A model generated the notes under the pieces. It was not told where the DNA came from, ran no database searches, and saw only the letters and a program-made list of their open reading frames with translations. Shown here in pieces: positions 23,533-34,097 of a stretch of DNA of 64,000 bases (its first letter is position 1; every line of letters starts with the position of its first letter). Source of the DNA: Salvia splendens (lineage: Eukaryota; Streptophyta; Magnoliopsida; Lamiales; Lamiaceae); NCBI RefSeq assembly GCF_004379255.2, contig NC_056046.1, forward strand, positions 14,508,001 to 14,572,000, given 5' to 3'. The translations under genes and the position numbers were made by a program.

Positions 23533-26500
23533 ATGAGATGGTTTACTTCATTTGGAGTTGTTGTTTTGTTGAGTTTAGGACTCTTTCTGGCAGACGGTGC
23601 CGCATTCCCCCAAAATGAAGGTAATATATTTGTTCAATTAGACCCACACATCATGATTCTTGGTTGATTTGCTATGTATAGTACACCATTGACTGGTAGT
23701 TATTTGATAACTGTTTGTTTTTCTTGAAGAAATGTAGGATATTTGTTTGATTTTGTGATAGTGGATCTTGGGTTATAGTTGTTCATAGATAAGTACTTAT
23801 AATGTATTTGTGAGACTGTGGTTACAGACTTACAGCTGAGCTGAATAATGTAGTGAAGTTTTTATTATGTGTTGGTTTTGTCTTACGTTAGACTTGTGGG
23901 TTATGTTCAGTGGAAGCTTTGAAATCCTTCAAGAGAGAGATTTTGGAGGATCCAACACATGTGTTGTCGAATTGGAATTTTCTTGACTCCGATCCTTGTG
24001 GTTGGCCTTTCATTGCTTGTTCCATCGGTGGCGATCATATAATAAAGCTGTAAGATTTTCTGCCAGTATTAATTAGTGAAAGAGCAAAAGATTCTGCACA
24101 ATGTTGGTTTAAAATAATTTGTGGGAAAGCTGTAAGTGCACAGCATAACTTGCCATTTATGATGCTACCTGGTTTTGCAGTAATGTGTCTGGAAAGTCTT
24201 TGAAGGGGTTTATTACACCAGACTTGTACCAGCTCTCGGATTTGCAAGAACTGTAAGCTCTTGTCTTCCCAAATGTACGAGATTAGCTATTGTAGCTCGA
24301 TATATGTAGCTGATAGTATGTATGTGGTGCATGAGCAGAATTTTGCACGGAAACTTGTTGATTGGTGCAATTCCTAAGGAAATAGGCCTGCTGAAAAACC
24401 TCAAGGTTTTGGACTTGGGTTCGAATCAGCTAACAGGAGCAATTCCCCACGAAATTGGGAACTTAAGCAGCATTGTGAAAATGTTAGTGAAATATGGCTG
24501 AGGACATCAGTGTATTTGTGGTATCCTTCCTCTGTTGCTTGGCCGTTACCTTTCCTCTTAGCATTTGGCTGTCTTCTGTTTTTACAGAAATCTTCAATCC
24601 AATGGGTTGACGGGGAAGTTACTTCCTGAACTTGGGAACTTGGAACAACTTGAGGAGCTTCGACTGGATAGGAATAAGCTTGGGGGCATTCTGCCTGATA
24701 ATGGTTCAGATTCTTCCTCGGATACACATGGAGTGTAAGACTAAAGTTCTTTTATGTGTTTGTCTCACGAACTTCGTATTAACATATTAACTTTAAATAT
24801 GGTTGACCTCTAGGGTTTTATCATCGTGCAATTTCTTCTTTAAAGTTACTCTAGTAACTCATTTCCTTGGTTAGAAAATGATGCCATAACCAGTAACTTA
24901 TGTCCCAGTTTAGTAGTTTGGGCTGGGTTGAAGTCTTTTATAATTTGTTTACTATAGTTATTTCAATAGCATTCCATCAGAGAATATGTTGCATCGAAAC
25001 ATATACTGGATGACTAATTCACCTAAACTTTACCTAACTTGTCTCTGGATGTTGTTCCTTGATACAATTATTAGGTATGCTTCAGATAGCCAGCTCAAAG
25101 TGTTTTGTCGATCCTCCAAACTAAAAGTAGCTGATTTCTCATTCAATTTTTTGGTTGGAACCATACCTCAGTGCTTGGGATATCTTCCCAGGTATATTAG
25201 CTCCTTTGTTGCATTTCTCTTCATCTATTTTATTAACTCTTTACTTTTTCCATAATGTACTTAAAAATATGATTTTATTATTATAGGACAAGTTTTCAGG
25301 GAAATTGCCTTCAAGACAAAGACGTGAAGCAACGATCTGCGGCACTATGTGGTAGGCAATCCAGATTTATGCCTAGCTTTAGTTACGTATTTTGTTTGAC
25401 TTGGTTAAATCCTGCAAAGAAATTATGAAAATTTCGAATTAGTTTGGATCTAACACTGTTGTGTAATGACACTAGAATTGACAATATTTCTTCCGCAGGT
25501 AGTATGCAACCTGCTAAAGGCCATTCAGTTAACCCGAAGCACCTGCCTACTGCAGAGGTAGCGAAGGGTCGAACTAATGCATCGAAACCTTTGTGGCTCT
25601 TGGCTCTTGAAATTGGGACTGGAACTATTGTAGGCATTCTCTTTGTCATTGCACTTTTCACTGCCTCCCAGAAGTGGAAGAGAAGACATTCAGTCATGAT
25701 CCCGTGGAAGAAGTCTTCGAGTGCTAAGGACGACGACTTTTCAATTTATATAGGTTGGTGTCTGCGAACATTACTTACAGCAATTGAATTTTTAATTCCC
25801 TCAGTGACCAATATTTTGCTTAGGACAAATCCTCTTTATCGACTGTTGAGTTTCTAATAACGAGAGGCTTATGCAGATTCTGAAGTACCAAAGGATGTAG
25901 TAAGGTACAGGAGACAGGAACTCGAAATAGCCTGTGAAGATTTCAGCAACATCATTGGCTCGTCTCCGGATAGCTTAGTATATAAAGGGACCATGAAAGG
26001 TGGACCAGAGATTGCCGTAATATCTCTTTGCATTAAAGAAGAACAGTGGTCAAGCTACATTGAGCTTTATTTTCAGAAAGAGGTTCTTTTTCTAAGTTTC
26101 TATCTTTTTTTTAAAGTAAATTTGCTTGATTCAAACATGCTTTAAGAAAAATGTTACATAATTCAGGTGGCCGGTTTGGCAAGATTGAACCATGAGAATG
26201 TGGGAAAATTGCTCGGCTATTGCACGGAAAGCAAGCCATTTACAAGGATGCTGGTTTTTGATTATGCCTCGAATGGAACACTCTTTGAGCACCTTCATTG
26301 TATGTAATTTTCTTTTGTCTTTTTTAGACTTGGATCTTCATCATGGTATAGTTACAACAGCTGAAGATGTATACTTTTTGATTAAGTGTAGATGGAGAAG
26401 CATGCCAATTCTCGTGGACTCGGCGCATGAGGATTCTTATTGGGATTGCCCGGGGTTTAAAGTATCTTCACTCCGAACTTGACCCGCCATTTACAATATC

Positions 26501-27160
26501 TGATCTGAATTCGAGTTCCATTTATCTGACTGATGAGTTTTCTCCCAAGGTAAGGCAAGATAACTTGTTAATCAGTCCCATGATAAGGCACAACGTTCTT
26601 AGTAGATACCCCCATCTTTTTCTGCAGCTCGTCGACTTTGAGTGCTGGAAGACAGTTCTTTCGAGATCAGAGAAAAGCTCAGGCACCATTAGCAACGAGG
26701 GTGCAGCTTGTATTCTCCCAAAGAATATGGAAGGACGCCATCTCGATATCCAGGGAAACATATATGCATTTGGGATTCTACTGCTTGAAATCGTCAGCGG
26801 GAGACCTCCATACTGCGAAGATAAAGGGTGCTTGGTGGATTGGGTAGGCCTCTCTCAACTCATCTCACTGAAAATTCACCATCTCAACTTGTTTTAATTG
26901 CGTTGTAATTGCAGGCCAAGGAATATCTGGATTTGCCTGAAGTGATTTCGTATGTGGTGGATCCCGAGCTGAAGCATTTCAGATACGAGGATCTGAAAGT
27001 GGTGTGCGACGTTGTGAGCCTATGCATCAGTCCCAGCACAAGCACGAGAACGTCGATGGTGGAGCTGTGCACCATGTTGGAGAGTGGCATAGACACATCT
27101 GTACCTGCAGAGATGAAGGCGTCGTCTCTGGCTTGGGCTGAGCTCGCGCTTTCTTCATAG
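23533..27160 (+). CDS. LRR receptor-like pseudokinase (At1g63430/At5g41180 type), 13 exons
   Basis: Exons: 23533-23620, 23911-24049, 24181-24252, 24339-24482, 24588-24734, 25075-25191, 25287-25351, 25499-25753, 25877-26082, 26167-26299, 26392-26549, 26628-26843, 26915-27160; 661 residues, close to the Arabidopsis relatives. Order: signal peptide (1-24), LRR N-terminal domain with DSDPCGW, about four LRRs (one exon each, as in LRR-RLKs), a Cys-containing juxtamembrane part, a transmembrane helix at about 288-312 (LWLLALEIGTGTIVGILF), then a kinase-like domain. Key kinase residues are changed: the VAIK lysine site reads IAVISLCIK, the HRD/N loop reads ISDLNSSSI and DFG reads DFE. It is therefore expected to be a catalytically dead surface receptor or scaffold. 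The first ATG is followed directly by the hydrophobic signal. Its ligand and partners cannot be read from sequence. Confidence 0.93.
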
Positions 27161-27639
27161 CGAGTCTTGGCTTATGCTGTAAATCTAAATTATATAATGC
27201 ACCTTTGGCAGGTTGCTGCAAATCTCTTTGAGGTGCCTGAGTTGTTGTAAATGCTTCATGATTCTTTGTTATTGGAGATAGTTAGGTAGGTCCAAAATTT
27301 TGCTTCAGCTGTCGACTCTTTTTGGTGTTGTGTGATTTTTGGCTGAGATGTTATTGGTGGTTGTATTGAGCCTTTGGCATCCTGACTCTCTGAATCATTA
27401 TAAGAGAGACTCTGCATTTTTTGTGCAGATTGAAACATTTTGCTGAATTTTAGAAATCTCATACAGTTACGTTATGATGTACTACTCCATATATAAACAC
27501 CTTGGTGCCTCTATTCCTTTTATGTACATGTTTCATTTATAGTTTATCATATTTTTTCAATCTGAAATGTTTTATGTATTTCTATTATTTTAAGAATATT
27601 AATTAGGATTCACTAATCCAATTAAACTTTATAATTATA

Positions 27640-27871
27640 CTCCATCAGTCTCACAAGAGCATGCACTCTTTCCTTTTTATTATGTCCCACAAGAATATGC
27701 ACTTTCTAATTTTGAAAAGTCTTTTCACTCTAATGAGATTCTAATGAGATCGAGACTCATTATCCACTAACAATACTTTAATTATTTTTTTATCTACTTC
27801 TCTCTTACTACCAATTTTACATTAAAACTCGTGCCAAATCCAAAGTGTATATTCTTTGGGGATGGAGGGAA
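27640..27871. mobile_element. Stowaway-like MITE
   Basis: The left end CTCCATCAGTCTCACAAGAG and the right end (reverse complement TTCCCTCCATCCCCAAAGAA) are imperfectly inverted and flanked by TA on both sides (27638-27639, 27872-27873). 232 bp, no ORF; the ends have the CTCCCTCC signature of Stowaway/mariner MITEs. Confidence 0.65.
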
Positions 27872-28395
27872 TATGTTTTTTTTTAATTGTTATGAATATT
27901 AGTTAGGGTTCGCCATGTGGTAGTAATACTTTTTATTTGTAACAAATCTTTATAAATTGTGAAATTAACGACGGGACACCCAAACTTGTGGAATAAGTAT
28001 GTTATATGGTGGCACAAAAAAAGCAAATAGTACTAATATAAGGATAGTAATGGCATCGATTCGATGATACACAAATTCGCTCAAATACCGTCTGTTTATC
28101 TTAGGCCATAATAAAGCAAGCTCAGCTGTTGTTTTTATGAGTTTAATCTAATGTGATTTTAGCAAAAAGACTATCAATCATGATAACCATGGTTAGAAAA
28201 ATTGGGGCCAAGAAATAAAAATTGATTACCAGTAACACTTGTAGTGCTAGAAATGTACTTTACTCGGTCCTAAAAAATAATTCATTTTGGTCATTTTTGT
28301 TCGTCCCATAAATTTAATTTACATGTACTTTTAAGGCTTTTTGCCATGCATTAGACTACTTTAACTACTTGTTCTCTATGTCTATTATATGGTCC

Positions 28396-28588
28396 CAGGG
28401 GCGGCGGATCCACATAGACTTATAGTGGGGCAATTGCCCCTGCTCAAAAATTTACTTCTATACTTATTTTTTCTTCAATTTTGAATATTTTTTTGAGATT
28501 CTTCTTAAATGCCCCCTTCTCAATTATTCAATTATTTGCTTATGTATATTTTTGCCCCTCTTGAGTTTAATTCCTAACTCCGCCCCTG
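28396..28588. mobile_element. hAT-type MITE with perfect 8-bp duplication
   Basis: Ends are CAGGGGCGGCGGAT and the reverse complement of ACTCCGCCCCTG. The direct repeat TATGGTCC lies at 28388-28395 and 28589-28596. The 8-bp duplication and the CAGGGGCGG end are typical of hAT MITEs. 193 bp, no coding capacity. Confidence 0.9.
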
Positions 28589-28596
28589 TATGGTCC

Positions 28597-31337
28597 TATT
28601 GATATTTTCCGATGTTAGACCACGTCAAATTTTCTATCCTACTTTTAATATCTCACTCTATTTTTCTAATTGTTAATAATTTTTTCTTTTATTTTTATTT
28701 TTAATATCACTTCGAACGTTGATATATAATGCTATATATTCCAAACCCATGATTCAAAACCTTAAACCAAGGGAAATGATACACAATCAGGCTGAAAAAT
28801 GATACTCCCCTGTACCGTTAAATTTTATACTATAATACACAAATATTTTGATATTTGCACAAAGTGAAGCACGATACTTTGTCGGTAGTGCTCGTGCACG
28901 ACGGTACTTGGCCCTATCTTGTGCTTAATAGGCTAGTATATAGTACTACTCTGTTTTAATTTTTTTGATCATTTGTAGTTTTAGTCTAGGCTACCAGTTC
29001 AGAGCCTAGCACAAGTCCTACATAAATCTGAAGCCAGCAAATATGTAATAGCATAAATTCAATTTGATTGCATATGGAGTAGTAAGTGATGAGTGATGAC
29101 AAATTCACATGGGTTATTAATAGATAGTTGAGACAACCCACGTCTCTAAAATTTGTATTGGGTAAGACTCATCGACCTATAGCTTAGTTTGTTGCATTGA
29201 ATTGACATGATTAACATTGGATATTAATTTCTCATCGATTGCGGGCCCCTAAAGCTTTGAACTAGATAGAAACACCCAACAATATATCATTGCTTTTAGC
29301 CTTTTAGCAAGTCCTGACAATTCCGAATATTTATCAAAATTAGCTAAATAATAGTAGTAGTAATAATGAATGCACCATAAATTAAGTAAGGATGAGTGGG
29401 GCTGCAAGGGAAGTGGGTGGTCACTTCACCAACATACAAAACATTCATGTCTACTATTATTGCTTCTTCACTACAAAACTAATCCCAAGTTCCTCTTTAA
29501 TTGTTTCAACACCAAGGTAATGATGAAATATATAGCGAATAATTACAAACATTGAACTAATTAAATTATAAACAATCAATTAAAAGTGATACATTGACAT
29601 ATGTTTGCCACAAACCAGAATACCAGATCATTCTAAAATAGGAACTATGATGAATTTATTATGAAAAATGATGAAATAAAAAAAAAATGGAATTTTCACC
29701 TTTAAATTCATGGCCACCAATTCATTCAATGAAGCGATGAATCTAACGTAGATCTTCATGATCCAAATAGTGAAAAATTTTCATAGACTAAGTTTTAGAA
29801 TGAATATTTATCTTATATAAGGTCAAAAAAATAAAAAAAATATAGTGTGAGTTTAGTTTGACAAAATAGTGAAACAAACATGCATGAGTTTTAGTCATGC
29901 AAAAATCGGAGAAAATGTAACCTATAATACTTAGTGCATGAATAGGTATAATTGCCATGGATCTATAATCATGTGGAATTATATATATTTATATTGCATG
30001 AATCTTTGTAGTAAGGGTAGGAAATCCTTGTCTGTGTACATAGAATCAATCAAGTAGAGTAAAATAGAAAAAAGGGATGATGGTGAAGTATGAGCTTATC
30101 TATCACCACTTTTGGTTGTCAAGTTGAGATCAAAACGTGTATTTGTCAGAGATTTCATCTGTAACCAACATGCTTAAGGCTGCTCTTTCTTCTTTGCTTT
30201 TTCTTTACTCTTAAAGGAATTTATACCATGTTACTCATTCCATAAACTTCACTTAATACTGTATAAGAATGAATATAATAAGGAGCACTTATAGTATTGT
30301 TAGGTTTTGACTTATGATCCCAATAATAGCACCATTTTTGCATCACATCTTTTAGTAACAGAGAGGGGGGAAGGGGCCGGACCACAAGGCGAGAGGTCCG
30401 GTCCAGCACTTTGCTGGTGAATCGAGGCACACCAGTAAGGGCAGTCTCGCACTACGCACAAAGGGGCGGTCTCACATATTTAATCCATCTTACTTTGTTA
30501 TATTGTCATCTGTCTACTTTATTCTTTTTTTATCTATCTATTTTTAATTATTTTCTTCTCATTTAATTCACTACTATTTTCTTTTCTCGTGTTTTTTGCA
30601 ATTGGGTTATTAGATCTTTAATTACAAATTAAGCCATCAAGCCTTGCATTTATCATCATTTGAGTTTCCAAATGATTTTGTAGTTTATGTTCAGTCTTTG
30701 TTACTAAAATGAATGAACCGTACAAAGATAGTAGGATTATGTTTAATCAATTGGAGTCTAAAACCCGTTGCAAACATAGCTCCGTCCATAAAATAATGTC
30801 TATTTTGCAATTTTGGGATATCCGTGATTTAATGTCTCATTTGCTTTTTTCCATTTTAGGTAAGGGAACTCATTATTCACCTAACCCATTGCACTTACGT
30901 TCTATTATAAAACTAATATATAAAAGTGAGATTATTCTTTCCTAACTCATTTTCTCATTTTTCTTCACAAAGTCAAACAATTTTTTAAAACTCGTGACGA
31001 GTCAAAATCGGACTATAAATGGCGAATGGGAGGAGTATTCCCTATTTTTTTATTTCTATAATAATGCGAAGTTGTTGATTGTGTCCAATATTAGAACTCA
31101 CATAAAAAAGATTTAGATTAAATTATACTACAAAATCGGACTATAAATTCATTATTGACGAATTTTTTGTGCGGCCGACTTTAATGATGGTTATTACTAA
31201 TAATAATTTATTACTCGCAATTGTAGTTTAAAATAGGCTACCACTATATTTATTAAAAATAATTAAACTCCAATTGTCAAGTATAATAGCGCGACCGTAT
31301 GTTGATTATTGGCAGCCGGGGTTGGCTAAGTACAAAA
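28597..31337. other. Intergenic; one unexplained GC-rich patch
   Basis: Mostly AT-rich with no coding match. A GC-rich stretch at about 30360-30475 (GGGGCCGGACCACAAGGCGA, GGTCCGGTCC, CGCACTACGCAC) stands out from its surroundings and I could not assign it. A degenerate Stowaway-like pair may span about 30780-31036. Confidence 0.45.
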
Positions 31338-33248
31338 GAGCATCCACTACGTTGTCCCCCACTGTCCCTTAAACTACTATTTGAGGGCCCTACCGTACTT
31401 TTTTTACTCTATCCCTAAACTAAGGGACGGAACCTGCAACGCTCCGTCCCTTAACCGTCTCTTAAACCGTCCTTTAAATTACTATTCATTCAATTTCATT
31501 TTTTATTTTTATTTCCAACTCAATTCAATTTAAAAACACTGCATTAAAAAACACCCAACATAAAATAAAAGTACAACTAAAAAGTTAATAAAATAAAAAA
31601 AACACACAATTAAAATCCTAAAAAATTAAACGTTGCATAATTTAAAATACAAATTTAAAGAAAATAAAAAAACTACTCCGCCGGCGAATCATCCTTCGAA
31701 GGCGGTCGAGGTGGAGGGGGAGTCCGAAGGCCAAGTTGTGCTGCCATATGCACAATTCTGTTCCACCAGGCCGCGTATTTGGAGGGAGAGAAGCGGGAAG
31801 TGTCGGCCATTGTGGCGGTCATGTACACCGCCATAAGGGTGTCCGAGCCTCCCCCGAGCCCGATCGCGCCTGGCTTGATTCGCCTCGGCCCTTCCTCGCT
31901 CCAGCCGCCTTCGCCGCCTTGCGGCAGACGGCGCCCACGGCTGGATCCCCAGTCATCGCCGGCCGTACCCGCAAACTCCTGCGGTGCACCCTCTTGTCCG
32001 CCGCTGCCCTCACCAGTGTCACCAGACGAGTATTGGCCACTCGCCGTGTGCTTCGTGCGCTTTGAGGTTGAGCCCGAGCTGGAGCGGACACCACCGGCCC
32101 ACCTTTCCTCGTCCTTGACAGCCTGCAAAACATTAACATATTTGAATTGTTTGCCGGTGTCCTGGTTGTAGATGCGCAAAGCCGCGCTCAGAATGTCGGC
32201 ACCCGTGGCGCCGCTTTGGTAGTGCGCCGCTTCGGTCAAGTAGATGCCGCATAATTTTTTGACATGTCTGTCGACTCGGTCAAAGTGAGAACGGAGCTTT
32301 TAAATGTGCGCTTGCGGGAGCCTTTCGGCTTGATCTGGTGGTAGAGCTCGCAGACCTTTTCCCAGAAATGCTTCCGAGGTTGTTGATTCCCGACGATGGG
32401 ATCGTACGAGACGGTAACCCAGGCGTTGTACACCGCCAGCGTTTCGAAGTTGTTGTACGGATGCCGGCCTAGATCCTCTTCCTCTTCTTCCTCCTCCTCG
32501 TCGCCCGCCTGGGGTTCCAATCTGGAGCTTCCACCGCCTCGGCCTACTCCCGGCGTGGGATCAACGGGAAAATCCTCCCGAATCTGGGATAATCCCTGCG
32601 AATACCGCGGGGCAGAGGGACAAACATATGCATCAACGTCAAAATTGGTTGGTTGGTACCCCCGGCGTCGTCGAACCATGGGTACCCGGCGTCGACGAAC
32701 AGGAACCACCGAGTGTGTTGATCATGGTCTCTCAATCGCCGAACGCGTTGAGATCCCACCCGCCGGAGCCTCCACCGCCGGAGTTGCCGTCGCGGGACAT
32801 CTTGTGATGAGTTGTTAGATGAAAATTGGAGATGAAATTGAGATGATTTAGGAATAATAGATGTGTAGTTGTGTGTGAAATGAGGATGAATTAGGAGTAT
32901 TATAGAGTAAAAATATTAATGAAAAAAGAAAAAACGGTAATAAATAAACGGTAATATTACTGTTCGAAATTTTTTTATTTTTAAAAAAAAAACTGATTTT
33001 TTTTTAAAAAAGATTTATTTCGTCAGCACGTGACGACGCCCGCGGGCCGGCCAGTGGGCGTCACGCACGACGCAGGGGCGCGCTACGTAGCCAGGGCGCG
33101 TGGCGAGACAGCTCGTCGCTTGTCTCGCAGGCACGGGACGCGCTGGCGACGGGCGCGGGACGAAACGGCTCCTCGCAACGCGTCGCGCATCAGATCCATC
33201 TCTCCGCGACGGAACGCGCGACGGCCACTCGCCTCGTAGTGGATGCTC
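31338..33248 (-). mobile_element. PIF/Harbinger element carrying only ORF1
   Basis: The inverted ends are GAGCATCCACTACG on the left and its complement CGTAGTGGATGCTC on the right. Flanks read AAA and TAA, a slightly decayed TWA-type duplication. The element contains a minus-strand SANT/MYB-like ORF1 (31673-32800) and no transposase. Near the left end, short repeats of GGGACGG-type sequence occur (31355-31460). It is closely related in layout and sequence to the element at 57928-59807, which lies in the opposite direction. Confidence 0.85.
31673..32800 (-). pseudogene. Harbinger ORF1 (SANT/MYB-like, NAM-associated C-terminus), broken
   Basis: Reads from MSRDGNSGGGG at 32800 but meets a stop after NAFGD and changes frame. 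The central part has RRRRGYQPTNFDVDAY, an acidic run, then the trihelix/SANT-like segment LAVYNAWVTVSYDPIVGNQQ and PRKHFWEKVCELYHQIKPKG. After SRKRTF the frame shifts again, and EAAHYQSGATGADILSAALR with DTGKQFKYVNVLQAVKDEE follows in another frame, ending FSPSKYAAWWNRIV and DDSPAE. This is the accessory DNA-binding protein that helps Harbinger transposases. The plus-strand copy at 58379 shows what the frame should be: at least two shifts and a stop separate this copy from coding. Confidence 0.85.
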
Positions 33249-33348
33249 TAAAATACAAAAGCTAGTCTTATAACTCCCCTTAACTACTGAACTTTTTTTA
33301 TTAGAAGTTAATTTTATACAAAAGTTTACTACACTTACTAGTAACTAA

Positions 33349-33818
33349 GAGCATCTCCAGTGGGCGGACATCCCACTCGGACATCCACTAGGACATCCCA
33401 AAAACACCTCCTGCCACGTCACTAGGACATCCCACCCCACTGCCACATCACTAGGACATCCCCTGCATATCCGCCCTTCCCATCGCCCTTCCCACTAGGA
33501 CATCCCGCAATTAAAAAAATCACAATAATTTAATTTGTAGAAATGAAATTTGTAGTAAAAGAAGAGAGAAACTTGTTAACACAAGTGGTGCAAATGAAAT
33601 GAAGTTCAACGAGCCGTATATATAGAATTAAAAAAAAAAAAAAATCAAATATCGGACGTCCGACCGGGACGTCCGACCTTCGCCACAGTGGCGCCCGTCC
33701 ACCCGCCCGTCCCCGGGACGTCCGTATCCGACCTCCGACCTCCCAACGGCGGACGTCCCGTCGCCCTTCCCGTTGTCCGACCGGACGTCCTACCGGAGGG
33801 GCGCCATAGGAGATGCTC
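33349..33818. mobile_element. Harbinger-derived (Tourist-like) MITE
   Basis: 470 bp with inverted ends GAGCATCTCC and GGAGATGCTC and perfect TAA duplications (33346-33348 and 33819-33821). The interior is full of GGACGTCC/GGACATCC-type motifs and has no ORF. It sits 100 bp from the ORF1-only Harbinger element and its end sequence belongs to the same GAGCATC family. Confidence 0.9.
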
Positions 33819-34074
33819 TAAGATTAAATTATTTGATTTGTTGGTGTCTATTGTGAATTTGTGATTGTGCTTAATAAATACCTCCCCCAGTGAGACGGCG
33901 ACACGTATCTAAACCACAAAAGGCTGTGGTAGAGTCTGCCGCAGCGAATCAGAACCCAAATTCAAAAAATTTGCCTTTTCCCTCCCCATAATAAAATATC
34001 CATCCGTTTTTCCCTTTCTCTTCAACATTTCCGCGAAACGCAAATCCAGAAAAGCAAAACCCTCTTTTGCCAAT

Positions 34075-34090
34075 TCTCTCTCTCTCTCTC
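34075..34090 (+). promoter_or_regulatory. (CT)n tract in the tubulin leader
   Basis: A run of TC dinucleotides ends seven bases before the start codon. CT-rich leaders are common in highly expressed plant genes. A clear TATA box was not found. Confidence 0.45.
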
Positions 34091-34097
34091 GGAAAGA

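Noticed and set aside
30776..31036. Possible Stowaway pair (CTCCGTCCATAAAATAAT and GGGAGGAGTA)
   Set aside because: Ends match too weakly and no clear TA duplication could be placed.
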